64,000 bases of DNA from Salicibibacter cibi (GTDB taxonomy: Bacteria > Bacillota > Bacilli > Bacillales > Marinococcaceae), in assembly GCF_016495865.1 (NCBI RefSeq), contig NZ_CP054706.1, positions 1,984,001 to 2,048,000 on the forward strand, read 5' to 3'. The notes below the pieces were generated by a model. That model was given only the letters and a program-made list of their open reading frames with translations. It searched no databases and was not told the origin of the DNA. Both the position numbers and the translations under genes were made by a program. The number at the start of each line of letters is the position of its first letter. The first letter of the stretch is position 1. Shown piece after piece: positions 18,533 to 28,855 of the stretch.

Positions 18533-18634
18533 AGAAAACTTGGCTTTTCGCCAAGCTTTTATGGTGAAAGCCTTCGTTGCACTTATGTAGGTAAGAAAGT
18601 TGCTTTATACTTTCTTACCTACCAAGTTCCGGTA
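18533..18634. repeat. two-hairpin repeat, copy B (full length)
   Basis: A full-length unit. AAAACTTGGCTTTTCGCCAAGC can fold on itself, or its GGCTTTTCGCC can pair with the following GGTGAAAGCC. Then come TTCGTTGCACTTATG and a second stem GGTAAGAAAGT/ACTTTCTTACC. It lies in the rimP-polC gap. Related copies are at 11246, 49682, 55455, 57044 and 57298, and the second half alone at 47774. Confidence 0.85.
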
Positions 18635-18923
18635 GCGAGCCTTAGGTCTTACGAACATTTTTTCAAAGTGCAAGCAGAAAGAGTGGGAACTAGCCCCACT
18701 CTTTTCTCCGTACGTATCCATCTGTTGCCAACGTTAAAATATCACAATTTCCCAACGATTGCAAGTCACACGCGGACCGAGGAGCGCCCTCTCTGCGTGT
18801 GTGGTGCATGGCATTGTGCTTATCTGCTATTTATTTTGGCCAAATGTGGACAATCGTAAACCTCGGGACATTCATGGGAACCACTCGATTTATCGTTGCG
18901 CAAAACAGCAGTTCACAGACTTC

Positions 18924-19085
18924 GAAAAAAATCGTGAGACGTTCATTCGTTCTATTTTCGCGATGATCGACGAAAACAGATCGTTGGACGCTTTCTTACG
19001 GTCTATTATCACAACGAGCGCTGAAAATAGATCGATGGTCGCCCGCTTACGTTCTAGAATCGCAACGAAGCCCGAAACCAGACCG
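18924..19085. repeat. imperfect tandem repeat, 48-51 bp period
   Basis: Four imperfect units start with GAAAAAAATCGT (18924), GAAAACAGATCG (18972), GAAAATAGATCG (19023) and GAAACCAGACCG (19074). Each is followed by a TTCATTCGTTCTATTTTCGC-like segment. The plus strand keeps a long open frame over the array (18759-19250), but its product has only the repeat, no homologue I recognise and no ribosome site, so I treat it as non-coding. Confidence 0.75.
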
Positions 19086-19089
19086 TTTT

Positions 19090-19394
19090 ATGCTCTAGGT
19101 GGCCTCACCGACCAGATGGAGCCTAGCATTCGCTCATCCCCCGTTTCGAATACAAGTGATCACTCCCGATGGTACTCATACCATTCAGAGGGACGGGGGG
19201 CCGCGTTGTCGTACCCCAAAAGGCAGGCTTCTCTCTTAGAGGGACGGTAATTATATTGCTTCTCTTTCTCTTGCCCCTCCCGGAGCAGCGCTGCTTAAAA
19301 CCCGGGGAATGTGCACTCCGCAGGCATTAATAAGTGAAAATAGAAAGCGAACGATGTAACGTTCTCGCAAAGAAAGAATTTCTGATGCGTTCCT
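19090..19394. other. intergenic, no gene seen
   Basis: The stretch between the 51-bp repeats and the polC stop holds no recognisable gene or RNA. A weak GC stem with GGGGCC and CCCC pieces is not followed by a T run. Confidence 0.45.
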
Positions 19395-22300
19395 CTAGAA
19401 CAACGAAAGCTGGTTCGAATCCGGCAAGCCTTCCAGGCAGTTGCTCGCTTCCAAATTTTGAATCACGTTTTTCGTCGCTTTGCTTCTTTGCTGCAAATCT
19501 TCTTTTGATAAAAACTCACCGTCCGCTCGCGCGTCGACAATATTTTTCGCGGCATTCGCGCCTACGCCTTCCAACGCGCCAAACGGCGGGATCAACGCAT
19601 CTCCATCGACGATAAACGTATCTGCCTCCGAACGGTAGAGATCAATCTGCCCGAAAGAAAATCCGCGCTCCGTCATCTCTAGCGCCAGTTCCAATACCGT
19701 AACCAGACTTTTTTCTTTCGGCGCCGCGTCAAATCCTTTTGCTTGAATGTCCTCGATGCGCGCCCGGATAGCAGCGCTCCCTTTTTGCATCGTTTCAAGC
19801 TCGAAGTCACTGGCCCGCACACTGAAATAAGTGGCGTAGAAAAGAATCGGATAGTGAACTTTGAAGTATGCGATTCTCACCGCCATCAGAACATACGCTG
19901 CTGCGTGCGCTTTCGGGAACATATACTTGATTTTCAAACAGGATTGAATATACCAATCCGGGACGTCGTGCTTTTTCATTTCGTCAATCCATTCTTGCTC
20001 CAAGCCTCTTCCCTTACGGACGAATTCGGTAATTTTAAAAGCAAGCGATGGTTCCAGACCTTTATAAATTAGGTTAACCATAATGTTATCTCGAAGGCCA
20101 ATCACGTCTTTCAGCTCACAAATTCCATCGCGGATTAATTCATCCGCATTGCCGAGCCACACATCGGCCCCATGGGACAAGCCGGAAATTTGCAGGAGCT
20201 CGGAAAACTTCTGCGGTTTCGTTTCTTCCAACATTTGCCTGACGAATCGGGTGCCGAACTCGGGAATGCCATACGTGCCGGTTTTGCACATAATTTGCTC
20301 CGGCGTGACGCCGAGCACTTCCGGCCCTTCGAATATACGCATAACCTCAGGATCGTCAATAGGAATGTCATTGGGATCAATGCCGCTTAAATCTTGCAAC
20401 ATCCGGATGACCGTCGGATCATCGTGGCCGAGAATATCGAGTTTCAATAAATTGTCATCGATGGAATGAAAATCAAAATGGGTCGTCTTCCAACTCGCGT
20501 TTTTGTCATCGGCCGGATACTGCACCGGGCAAAAATCATGGATATCTTTATCGCCCGGAACAACGATGATGCCGCCCGGATGTTGGCCGGTCGTCCGTTT
20601 CACCCCTGTGCAGCCATGAACGAGCCGATCGATTTCAGCGCCGCGGATATGGTCAATTTGGTTGTCGTTTTGATACCCGCGCACGAACCCGTAAGCCGTT
20701 TTATCCGCAACCGTGCCGATCGTCCCCGCTCGAAAGACTTTGTCATCCCCGAATAATTCACGGGTGTACGCGTGCGCGCGTGCCTGGTATTCCCCGGAGA
20801 AATTCAAGTCAATATCGGGAACTTTATCGCCTTTAAAGCCGAGAAACGTTTCAAAGGGAATATCATGGCCTTCGCGGATATACGTGGACCCACATTGTTC
20901 ACATAATTTGTCCGGCAAGTCATACCCCGAAGCCACCGAGCCGTCATCATAAAAAATAGAGTGTGAGCAGTCCGGGCAAACGTAATGGGGCGGCAACGGA
21001 TTAACCTCGGTAATGTCGGACATCGTTGCCACAAAGGAGGATCCGACAGAACCGCGGGAGCCGACGAGATAGCCATCATCCAGGGAACGTTTGACGAGTT
21101 TATGGGAAATTAAATAAATCACGCCATACCCATGCCCGATAATGCTTTCCAATTCCTTTTCCAAGCGGTCTTCGACAATGGAAGGAAGATCTTCCCCGTA
21201 CATGCGCTTTGCTTTCCCATAGGTGAGCGACCGCATTTCTTCGTCGGCACCCTCGATGTTTGGTGGATACAAGCCGCTCGGAACCGGCGCGATCGCTTCG
21301 ATCTCGTCCACGATCTGTTTTGGGGATGTGACCACAATTTGGCGCGCCTTTTCTTCCCCGAGGAAAGCAAATGCCTCCAACATTTCCGCAGTCGTTCGAA
21401 AGTGCACCTTCGGCATCGTTTGTTTATTTAGCGGATTCGCTCCGCCTTGAGACGCAACAAGGATTTTTCGATAGATATGATCTTCCGGTTCCAAATAATG
21501 GACATTGCCAGTGGCGACGACCGGAGTCGCTAAACGTTCACCAACCTCGTACAATTTTCGCATAATGTCCAAAAGTTGTGCTTCACTTCTTATGATATCT
21601 TTTTCCAATAGATGATTATGGATTTCCGGCGGTTGTATTTCGATAAAATCATAGAAACGGGCAGCTTTCTCCGCTTCTTCCGCGGATTTTTGCATCATTG
21701 TTTCAAAGACTTCCCCTTGCTCACAGCCCGATCCAATCAACAACCCTTCCCGATACCGGACGAGTTTTGACCGCGGGATTCGCGGCGTTCGGTGAAAATA
21801 CGATAAGTGGGATAAGGAAACGAGTTGATACAAATTTTTCAAGCCTTCTTGATTTTGAACGAGAATCGTGCAATGGGAAGGTCTATTTTTATAAAAATCG
21901 CCGCGGCCAATATTTTCATTGAGTTGGCGATGTTGATCAATTCCCTGCTCATTGGCGTCACGAATCATTTTCATAAAAAGATAGGCGGTGGCTTCCGTGT
22001 CATAAATGGCGCGGTGGTGGCTGACGAGTTCAATGTCAAACGCTTTGCATAATGTGTTCAGCCGGTGATTTTTCATATTTGGATATAAAAAGCGGGCTAG
22101 TTCCAACGTATCGACGACCGGCTGTTCTACCTTCGCCCATCCTTCTTTTTTGTAGCCGGCGTTGATAAAACCGATATCAAAACTGGCGTTGTGCGCGACA
22201 AGACCGGCATCTCCCACAAAATCCGCAAACTGTTGCAAGACATCGCCCACCTCAGGGGCATCTGTCAACATTTCATCGGTAATACCGGTAAGCTCCGTAA

Positions 22301-23693
22301 TTTTCGCGGGAAGGGGTACATGCGGTTGTGCAAACGATTCAAACCGGTCCACAATTTCCCCGTTCGTCACTTTTACGGCAGCCAGTTCAATAATCGTATC
22401 ATAAACGGCTGATAGCCCGGTCGTCTCCACATCAAAGACGACAAACGTTGACGCTTTTAGATTCCGTTCGCTCTCATTGTACGCGATCGGCACACCATCA
22501 TCGACGAGATAGGCTTCCATGCCGTAAAGCAGTTTAATGTCATTTTTTTGCGCAGCCGAATAAGCTTCCGGAAAGCCTTGTACGACCCCGTGATCCGTAA
22601 TCGCGATAGCCTCGTGGCCCCATTGTGCCGCCTTTTCCACAATTTCCCTCGGGGAGGCCACACCATCCATCTGGCTCATCGTCGTATGCGCATGCAACTC
22701 GATGCGTTTTTCATTTTCAGGGGCCCCATCCATCCGCTGCGCAATTTGAACTTCCGTGAGGTCATTGGCAATCATGACGAGATCACGAACAAATGTATCG
22801 TCTTGAATACTGCCTCTTGCTTTCAGCCACTTGCCCGCTTTTATTTCATTGAATAGCGGAATATCCTCTTTATCTCTGGAAAACATTTTCACAAGCAAAG
22901 AGTCTGTGTAATCGGTAAGTTTAAATGTTACTAACATACGCCCGCTTCTTAACTCACGCGTTTCCGCTTGAAACACATATCCTTGTATCGTCACCCGACG
23001 TTCTTCATCCTGAATGGAAGCAAGTGGGAGGGGCTCGTCTTTAATCGGATAACCGATGTGCAATTGTTTTTTCGCTTCCGGCGCCGCTTGTTTTTCCTTT
23101 TTTTGCTGTTCCATCATTGCTTCAATGACTTTCGATTGTTCTTCCTCTTTTTTTTGCTCCAAAAAGCGGGTTTCTTCCTCGGTAGCAATTTCGACTTTCG
23201 GAGAAAAGGTAAGCGTTTCAAACCCTAAAGATTGGAGCGCGGCTTCCAAAGCGGGACCTGCTTGTTTGGAAAGGGAATTGGCTTCCGCCTCACTGTGGCA
23301 CGTAAGCATCAAGAAACGTCCGTTCACAGCCGGTTCTGATCGTTCCAGCTTCAGGGCGATATGGTCGGGGAGGGCACTCGCTTTAGCAATGATTGCAGGC
23401 CAGTACGTCGCCACCTGTTCGGAGGGAATGTTTCCTTCATCATAAGCGATGGAAAAATCAATCGTGGCCATTTCCCGGAATCCTGCGTTCAGTTTTTCCT
23501 GCAACAGTTGGATCGCGAACGCATTGACCGGTTTGTCCAGCCTGAACGTAAAATGCCATTTGCGCGTTTCCCGATAAACATCTAATTTCTCGATGCGTCC
23601 GGAACGCAACTCTGATTGGTAAACATCTTCAGGGATTCCAATCTGTTCCAAAAGAAGTTGAAAACGTTCATACCGAACAGCACTGTCATCCAT
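19395..23693 (-). CDS. polC: DNA polymerase III subunit alpha, PolC type
   Basis: The Gram-positive replicative DNA polymerase with built-in proofreading. Domains in order: N-terminal domain and OB fold (about 240-320), PHP domain opening RIELHAHTTMSQMDGVAS (about 335), DEDD exonuclease inserted in PHP (FVVFDVETTGLSAVYD, about 420), zinc site CPDCSHSIFYDDG...CEQCGSTY (about 920-960), and palm with PDIDLNFSGEYQ and GVKRTTGQHPGGI. 1432 residues against about 1437 in B. subtilis. The order proS-polC-rimP is conserved, but here about 900 bases of repeat-bearing DNA separate polC from rimP. Confidence 0.98.
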   Translation of the reverse strand: MDDSAVRYERFQLLLEQIGIPEDVYQSELRSGRIEKLDVYRETRKWHFTFRLDKPVNAFAIQLLQEKLNAGFREMATIDFSIAYDEGNIPSEQVATYWPAIIAKASALPDHIALKLERSEPAVNGRFLMLTCHSEAEANSLSKQAGPALEAALQSLGFETLTFSPKVEIATEEETRFLEQKKEEEQSKVIEAMMEQQKKEKQAAPEAKKQLHIGYPIKDEPLPLASIQDEERRVTIQGYVFQAETRELRSGRMLVTFKLTDYTDSLLVKMFSRDKEDIPLFNEIKAGKWLKARGSIQDDTFVRDLVMIANDLTEVQIAQRMDGAPENEKRIELHAHTTMSQMDGVASPREIVEKAAQWGHEAIAITDHGVVQGFPEAYSAAQKNDIKLLYGMEAYLVDDGVPIAYNESERNLKASTFVVFDVETTGLSAVYDTIIELAAVKVTNGEIVDRFESFAQPHVPLPAKITELTGITDEMLTDAPEVGDVLQQFADFVGDAGLVAHNASFDIGFINAGYKKEGWAKVEQPVVDTLELARFLYPNMKNHRLNTLCKAFDIELVSHHRAIYDTEATAYLFMKMIRDANEQGIDQHRQLNENIGRGDFYKNRPSHCTILVQNQEGLKNLYQLVSLSHLSYFHRTPRIPRSKLVRYREGLLIGSGCEQGEVFETMMQKSAEEAEKAARFYDFIEIQPPEIHNHLLEKDIIRSEAQLLDIMRKLYEVGERLATPVVATGNVHYLEPEDHIYRKILVASQGGANPLNKQTMPKVHFRTTAEMLEAFAFLGEEKARQIVVTSPKQIVDEIEAIAPVPSGLYPPNIEGADEEMRSLTYGKAKRMYGEDLPSIVEDRLEKELESIIGHGYGVIYLISHKLVKRSLDDGYLVGSRGSVGSSFVATMSDITEVNPLPPHYVCPDCSHSIFYDDGSVASGYDLPDKLCEQCGSTYIREGHDIPFETFLGFKGDKVPDIDLNFSGEYQARAHAYTRELFGDDKVFRAGTIGTVADKTAYGFVRGYQNDNQIDHIRGAEIDRLVHGCTGVKRTTGQHPGGIIVVPGDKDIHDFCPVQYPADDKNASWKTTHFDFHSIDDNLLKLDILGHDDPTVIRMLQDLSGIDPNDIPIDDPEVMRIFEGPEVLGVTPEQIMCKTGTYGIPEFGTRFVRQMLEETKPQKFSELLQISGLSHGADVWLGNADELIRDGICELKDVIGLRDNIMVNLIYKGLEPSLAFKITEFVRKGRGLEQEWIDEMKKHDVPDWYIQSCLKIKYMFPKAHAAAYVLMAVRIAYFKVHYPILFYATYFSVRASDFELETMQKGSAAIRARIEDIQAKGFDAAPKEKSLVTVLELALEMTERGFSFGQIDLYRSEADTFIVDGDALIPPFGALEGVGANAAKNIVDARADGEFLSKEDLQQRSKATKNVIQNLEASNCLEGLPDSNQLSLF

Positions 23694-23703
23694 AGAAAAC
23701 CGT

Positions 23704-23750
23704 CCTTTTCTAGAAGTTGGAAGTGAGAGATCGGAGGTGAAAAAACTTCA
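23704..23750. repeat. heptamer-repeat tract
   Basis: GAAGTTG GAAGTGA GAGATCG GAGGTGA on the plus strand between proS and polC. It occupies most of the short gap. Confidence 0.6.
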
Positions 23751-23772
23751 TCCGCCAACCTGCACACTTCCT

Positions 23773-25470
23773 TTACCATCCGATCGTTTTTAAATACGCG
23801 GGTAAGTTTTCTGCTTGTACTTCCGTTACTTCGCCTGTGTTTCGGTCTTTTACTTCGACGATGCCTTCATTCGCTTTTTTGCCTGCTGCGATACGGATGG
23901 GCATGCCGTAAAGATCGGCATCCTTAAACTTCACGCCCGCACGTTCTTTGCGATCGTCATAAAGAACGTCATAGCCTTCCGTTTGAAGTGCCTCGTAAAG
24001 ATTTTCCCCGAGCGTCAGTTGCGCCTCATCTTTCGGATTGATGACGAGCAGATGCAAATCAAACGGCGCAAGTGCTTTTGGCCAAATGATGCCGTCTGCG
24101 TCATGATGTTGTTCCACAACGGCAGCTAGCGTACGGCTAATGCCGATGCCGTAGCAGCCCATTTGCATCGGCACACTTTTGCCATTTTCATCCAGAAACT
24201 GGGCACCGAGGGCCTCTGAATATTTCGTTCCAAGGCTAAACACTTGCCCCACTTCAATGCCTTCGGCAAATTGAATCGTTCCTTCCCCGTCGGGGGACGG
24301 ATCTCCTTCTTGAATCATGCGAAGATCGGCGAAGGCATCGACTTTAAAATCACGGCGATGGTCAACATTGACATAAAAGGCTTCGTCTTGATTGCCGCCA
24401 CAGACGGCATTGACAAGCGGGCGAATCGCTTGATCGGCGACAATTTTCACACTCGACGGCGCCTTCACCGGACCAATGTAAGCAGAAGACGTGCCGAATC
24501 GTTCCTGCACGTGTGCATCCGTTGCAACTTCAACATCCAATGTATCAAAATGGTTTCCAATCTTCACATCGCTGATTTCATGATTCCCTCGCGTAAGAAT
24601 GAGTACGGGGGCTTCGTCAATATAAAAAAGCCGGCCGGTAATCACCGCAGACGTTGGTTGGCCAGCGGCAGTTGCCACGGCTTCTCCGTTTGCAAACCCT
24701 TTTTCTTCGGAAAGGGCTGTAGACGTTCCTTCTTCCGTGTCGTCAGGCGGACGAACAGCCGCGATTTCAATGTTCGCGGCATAACCGGAACGATCGGAAT
24801 ACGCGATCGTGTCCTCGCCAATATCGGCTAGTGCCATAAACTCATGCGTGCCCCCGCTTCCCCCGATGGCACCCGCGTCCGCTTCCACCGCGCGAAAATC
24901 AAGGCCGCATCGACGAAAGATTTTCATGTACGTCTCATACATCACTTCATAGGTCTCGGCGAGCGCTTCTTCCGAGGGTTCAAAAGAATAGGCATCTTTC
25001 ATAATAAATTCCCTGCCGCGTAACAATCCAAAACGAGGACGGCGCTCATCCCGATATTTTGTTTGAATTTGATACACATTGATCGGTAAACGTTTATAAG
25101 AGTGAATGCCATCGCGAACAATTGAGGTGATCACTTCTTCATGGGTGGGGCCGAGTACAAAACGCCGCTCATGACGATCGTTCAGCCTCATTAATTCGGG
25201 GCCGTAATCCTCCAAACGGCCGGATTCTTCCCAAAGTTCGGCCGGTTGAACCGCCGGCATCAATAATTCTTGCGCCCCTGCACGATTCAATTCCTCTCTG
25301 ATGATCGCTTGAATTTTGTGCAGCACCCTTGTTCCAAGTGGTAAATATGTATAAATGCCGGCTGCGGTTTGCCGCATTAAGCCGGCGCGCAACATTAGTT
25401 GGTGGCTAATTGCTTCCGCATCCGCGGGAACATCCCGCATCGTCGGGCTAAAAAACGTTTGTTGTCTCAT
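23773..25470 (-). CDS. proS: proline--tRNA ligase
   Basis: Class II prolyl-tRNA synthetase of the bacterial type with an editing (INS) domain. Motif 1 surrounds GIYTYLPLGTRVLHKIQAII; motif 2 includes QTKYRDERRPRFGLLRGREFIMKDAYSF; the INS domain spans about 225-390; motif 3 is CYGIGISRTLAAVVEQ; and an anticodon-binding domain ends the protein. 565 residues, normal. Start ATG at 25470 after AAAGGAGGG. No T-box-like leader is seen; the gene sits inside the rseP-proS-polC run. Confidence 0.97.
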   Translation of the reverse strand: MRQQTFFSPTMRDVPADAEAISHQLMLRAGLMRQTAAGIYTYLPLGTRVLHKIQAIIREELNRAGAQELLMPAVQPAELWEESGRLEDYGPELMRLNDRHERRFVLGPTHEEVITSIVRDGIHSYKRLPINVYQIQTKYRDERRPRFGLLRGREFIMKDAYSFEPSEEALAETYEVMYETYMKIFRRCGLDFRAVEADAGAIGGSGGTHEFMALADIGEDTIAYSDRSGYAANIEIAAVRPPDDTEEGTSTALSEEKGFANGEAVATAAGQPTSAVITGRLFYIDEAPVLILTRGNHEISDVKIGNHFDTLDVEVATDAHVQERFGTSSAYIGPVKAPSSVKIVADQAIRPLVNAVCGGNQDEAFYVNVDHRRDFKVDAFADLRMIQEGDPSPDGEGTIQFAEGIEVGQVFSLGTKYSEALGAQFLDENGKSVPMQMGCYGIGISRTLAAVVEQHHDADGIIWPKALAPFDLHLLVINPKDEAQLTLGENLYEALQTEGYDVLYDDRKERAGVKFKDADLYGMPIRIAAGKKANEGIVEVKDRNTGEVTEVQAENLPAYLKTIGW

Positions 25471-25489
25471 TCGTTACACCCTCCTTTTT

Positions 25490-25545
25490 CGGAAATCAGA
25501 AGTCAGAGGCTAGAGGCCAGAGATTGGCACTCCCACCTCTCCCAT
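25490..25545. repeat. heptamer-repeat tract
   Basis: GAAATCA GAAGTCA GAGGCTA GAGGCCA GAGATTG on the plus strand, then CCCACCTCTCCCATC, an inverted piece. Lies between rseP and proS. Confidence 0.65.
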
Positions 25546-25552
25546 CTAATAA

Positions 25553-26809
25553 CTACATAAACAACCGGTTTAAGTCATTCCAGGTGACCATGAGCACGAG
25601 CAACATAAGCAGCGCAAAACCGACGAAATGGGCCACACCTTCCTTGTTCGGATCGATCGGTTTTCGGCGAATCGCTTCCAAGACGATAAAGACCAACCGG
25701 CCACCGTCAAGAGCAGGAAGCGGCAACAAGTTGATGAGTCCGATATTGACACTCAACATCGCTGTCCACATGATCAAAATAAGGATCCCCATTTCCATCA
25801 CTTCACCGGTATAATCATAAATCCCCACCGGTCCCGCTAAATAATCCAAGGAAAAATCACCGGTAAAAATGAGCTGAAGAACGTCGAATATTAATACAAC
25901 CACTTCTTGAATTTGCGAGATACTGTATTGAAGCGACTCAAACACAGAATGAGTCCACGTCGGTTCGACACCGATTTGGCCGATCTCTGCATCTACAACA
26001 TCCTCGTAAACGCTATCCACCACCATCGTGAATGATTCAGTCGCGCCATCCCGATCTACCACCATCGTGATTTCTTCATCAGGCTGTTGCTGGATGATTT
26101 CCGTCATATCGGTCCAGCCGTCAATGGATTCACCTTCAATGGAGACAATCTGATCCCCTTCGGCCAATCCTACTTCCTCAGCGACACTATCGTCCATCAC
26201 GTTCGAAACGATCGGTTGAGGAATCCCTTGGATAAGCCCATAGATCACAAACAAAATAAACGCAAGGACGAAATTCATTGCCGGTCCCGCAACAATGGCA
26301 GCTGCCTTTTTCCACGGCTTTTTCGATCCGAATTGCCGGTCCCAAGGGGCAATTTGTTCCCGTTCTTCATCCACAATCATATCCGCTTGGCTGTGGACGT
26401 CGTAACGAACCAATCCTTCTTCATCGTCACTGTAGGCATCTATAAAAAGCTGATGTTCAAGGTCGGCCCGTTCAACCGAAACAATTTTGGCGTCGGCATG
26501 TTTCGCCTTGTTATTCACGATGATTTCTTTTACGGTGTCATCCTCATGAAACGTTAAACCCACTTCATACCCCGGTTTAATTTGCACGATTTCCGGGTCT
26601 TCACCGGCCATGCGAACGAAACCGCCGAGCGGGAGTAACCGAAACGTATAAACCGTCTCGTTCTTTTTCTTGGAAAACAATTTCGGCCCGAAACCGATCG
26701 CGAATTCCCGGCAAAGAATGCCTACTTTTTTTGCTACGTAGAGATGGCCCCACTCGTGAATGGCAATAATAAGCCCGAAAATCACGATGATGGCTATAAG
26801 CGTTTGCAC
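25553..26809 (-). CDS. rseP: RIP zinc metalloprotease RseP/RasP
   Basis: Site-2 membrane protease that cuts anti-sigma factors and remnant signal peptides within the membrane. The zinc motif HEWGH lies in the first helix (residues 18-22, [18 protein letters not shown]). A PDZ domain is in the middle ([27 protein letters not shown]), and the second catalytic signature [13 protein letters not shown] is in a C-terminal helix. 418 residues. Two acidic insertions (for example [14 protein letters not shown]) fit a salt-adapted host. It lies directly downstream of dxr with a 64-base gap holding an inverted repeat. Confidence 0.96.
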   Translation of the reverse strand: MQTLIAIIVIFGLIIAIHEWGHLYVAKKVGILCREFAIGFGPKLFSKKKNETVYTFRLLPLGGFVRMAGEDPEIVQIKPGYEVGLTFHEDDTVKEIIVNNKAKHADAKIVSVERADLEHQLFIDAYSDDEEGLVRYDVHSQADMIVDEEREQIAPWDRQFGSKKPWKKAAAIVAGPAMNFVLAFILFVIYGLIQGIPQPIVSNVMDDSVAEEVGLAEGDQIVSIEGESIDGWTDMTEIIQQQPDEEITMVVDRDGATESFTMVVDSVYEDVVDAEIGQIGVEPTWTHSVFESLQYSISQIQEVVVLIFDVLQLIFTGDFSLDYLAGPVGIYDYTGEVMEMGILILIMWTAMLSVNIGLINLLPLPALDGGRLVFIVLEAIRRKPIDPNKEGVAHFVGFALLMLLVLMVTWNDLNRLFM

Positions 26810-26840
26810 GTGCTTTTCACCTTCTTTTTGGCTTGCATAT

Positions 26841-26884
26841 CAGAAATGTGAGGGGGAAGGGGAGAGCTTCCTCTCACATTTCTG
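26841..26884. repeat. inverted repeat in the dxr-rseP gap
   Basis: AGAAATGTGAGG and CCTCTCACATTTCT pair nearly perfectly, with an inner GGAAG/CTTCC stem. The outer right arm contains the dxr stop. The arms also follow the heptamer pattern (GAAATGT GAGGGGG AAGGGGA). No T run, so not a standard terminator. Confidence 0.65.
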
Positions 26885-28025
26885 TTCCATTCCTTACCCG
26901 TTCTCGTGTTTCTTCATCAATCTCCAACACTTCTTCGATTGTAGGCTCCGCAATGACGCTATGGGCAGCGAGCGCCTTTTCAATAACGTTCGCGATGCCG
27001 GGGAACGAAAGTTTCCCTTCCAGGAAACGTTGGACGGCACCTTCATTTGCCGCGTTTAAAACCGTCGGTGCCGATCCGCCCGTTTCACCGGCTCGGTAAG
27101 CCATCAATAAACATTGGTGCTTGACCGGATCGATTTTTTCAAAATGTAACGTTCCGACTTCCCATAAGTTTAACCTTTCCGGACCGTCTAATTCAAGCCT
27201 GTCCGGAAAGCTGAGCGCATACTGGATCGGCCCTTTCATATCCGGGGTGCCCATCTGTGCAATCACACTCTTATCTTGATATTCAACGAGGGAGTGAATA
27301 ATGCTTTCCCGATGGATAACGACGTCAATGTTTTCATAAGGCATATCGAACAACCAATGGGCTTCAATGACTTCGAGGCCTTTATTCATCATCGTTGCCG
27401 AATCAATGGTGACTTTCTGTCCCATCGACCAATTCGGGTGATTCAATGCATCTTTCGGTGTGGCGTGCTGGATTTCCTCGGCGCTCCAATCGCGAAAGCT
27501 CCCGCCGGATGCGGTGATGATCAGCCGCTCGACGTCGCTGCGATTGCTGCCTTGCAAGCTTTGCAAAATAGCGGAATGCTCGCTGTCGACGGCAATCAAC
27601 TGTGCGCCGTAACGTTTGCAGGCAGCAGTTACGAAGTGTCCCGCGGTTACGAGGGTCTCCTTATTGGCGATCCCAATCGTTTTTCCTGCTTTGATCGCGG
27701 TCATTGTCGGTTTCAAACCTTGGCTTCCCACCATGGCGTTCATCACGAATGCGGCGTCCGTCTCGCCAAGCGCATCCAACAATGCCGCCTCACCTGCCAT
27801 TGCCCGTGTCTCCGGTGGGAGATGAGCTTTCAATTTTCCAAGATCGCCTTCATTTGCAATGACAACGGTCGCAGGTTGAAACTCGGTGATTTGCTTTTTT
27901 GCAAGCTCAATATTTCGGCCACAGGCGAGCATGCTTACCTGAAATAAATCCGGATGTTGACGGATGACTTCTAGGGTTTGCGTGCCGATTGACCCTGTTG
28001 AACCAAGTACAGCGACTTTTTTCAT
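26874..28025 (-). CDS. dxr: 1-deoxy-D-xylulose-5-phosphate reductoisomerase
   Basis: Second enzyme of the MEP isoprenoid pathway: DXP plus NADPH gives MEP. The N-terminal Rossmann motif is VLGSTGSIGTQTLEVIRQHP. The metal and substrate region has VDSEHSAILQSL, ITASGGSFRDWS and HPNWSMGQKVTIDSATMMNKGLE-type segments. 383 residues, normal. Start ATG at 28025, 36 bases after the cdsA stop. The order cdsA-dxr-rseP-proS is conserved in Bacilli. Confidence 0.97.
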   Translation of the reverse strand: MKKVAVLGSTGSIGTQTLEVIRQHPDLFQVSMLACGRNIELAKKQITEFQPATVVIANEGDLGKLKAHLPPETRAMAGEAALLDALGETDAAFVMNAMVGSQGLKPTMTAIKAGKTIGIANKETLVTAGHFVTAACKRYGAQLIAVDSEHSAILQSLQGSNRSDVERLIITASGGSFRDWSAEEIQHATPKDALNHPNWSMGQKVTIDSATMMNKGLEVIEAHWLFDMPYENIDVVIHRESIIHSLVEYQDKSVIAQMGTPDMKGPIQYALSFPDRLELDGPERLNLWEVGTLHFEKIDPVKHQCLLMAYRAGETGGSAPTVLNAANEGAVQRFLEGKLSFPGIANVIEKALAAHSVIAEPTIEEVLEIDEETRERVRNGTEM

Positions 28026-28061
28026 TCGACTTCACCTTCTTCACACCCGCGAGCGGGCCGA

Positions 28062-28844
28062 TTAAATCATTAGTACATAAAGGGCGGGAAACACGAAAAT
28101 AAGACTATCGAAACGATCAAGAATGCCGCCATGGCCGGGAAGGATTTTGCCGGAATCCTTTACATTATAATAACGTTTAAAGGCAGATTCCACGAGATCC
28201 CCGCATTGGCCGGCAACGGAAATAACGATCACCGCGACGATCGTTAGCCACAGAGACGGAAAAGGAGGCCAAAATGAAGCGAAAATAACACTCGCCACAA
28301 GCGCCAGCGCGAATCCTCCCAACGCGCCTTCGACCGTTTTCTTCGGTGAGATTTTCGGCCAGAGCGGACGCTTTCCGAATTTTCGTCCGAAAAGATAAGC
28401 GCCCGTATCCGTCGCCCAAATAGCGATTAGGACGAAAAGAACAAAGGCAAATCCTTCCTCAAGGCGAGCCGCCAGAAAGAAGTGCAATCCGAATCCAACA
28501 TAAAGGGCGGCAAATGCGACAAACGCAACCTTTTCAAAATTGTACCGGTTGGCCGAAATGACCGTTACGAGCAGCAACAACCAGACAGCAACTATCATGC
28601 TCATCAATAGAGCGTCATTGGGTATGAACGTTGATTGCGGTCCCGCAACCAATAGAAACAGGGAAAGCAACAATCCGATGAAGGCAGGCATGGAAAAGAG
28701 ACTTAATTGGTTCATTCTTAACAATTCCATGAAGCCCACAACTGCCATTGCCGCAACAAGCAGAGCAAAAACGGATCCGCCGATGACGAGCGGGACGAGG
28801 AAAATGACAAGTCCCATCATTGCAGTTACTACTCTTTGCTTCAT
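28062..28844 (-). CDS. cdsA: phosphatidate cytidylyltransferase
   Basis: Makes CDP-diacylglycerol from CTP and phosphatidic acid in the membrane. It is a 260-residue protein with about eight transmembrane helices and carries the CdsA signature near the C-terminus: SAFKRYYNVKDSGKILPG, then HGGILDRFDS. Start ATG at 28844, eleven bases after the uppS stop. Confidence 0.96.
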   Translation of the reverse strand: MKQRVVTAMMGLVIFLVPLVIGGSVFALLVAAMAVVGFMELLRMNQLSLFSMPAFIGLLLSLFLLVAGPQSTFIPNDALLMSMIVAVWLLLLVTVISANRYNFEKVAFVAFAALYVGFGLHFFLAARLEEGFAFVLFVLIAIWATDTGAYLFGRKFGKRPLWPKISPKKTVEGALGGFALALVASVIFASFWPPFPSLWLTIVAVIVISVAGQCGDLVESAFKRYYNVKDSGKILPGHGGILDRFDSLIFVFPALYVLMI

Positions 28845-28855
28845 ACGAACGCTCC

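Noticed and set aside
18759..19250. 163-codon plus-strand frame over the 51-bp repeats
   Set aside because: Only the repeat keeps it open; no ribosome site, no family. Kept as a question in the findings.
25470..25552. T-box leader for proS
   Set aside because: The gap upstream of proS is short and holds heptamer repeats; no specifier loop or antiterminator pattern seen.
27276..27947. 223-codon plus-strand frame inside dxr
   Set aside because: Antisense shadow of dxr; no recognisable protein.
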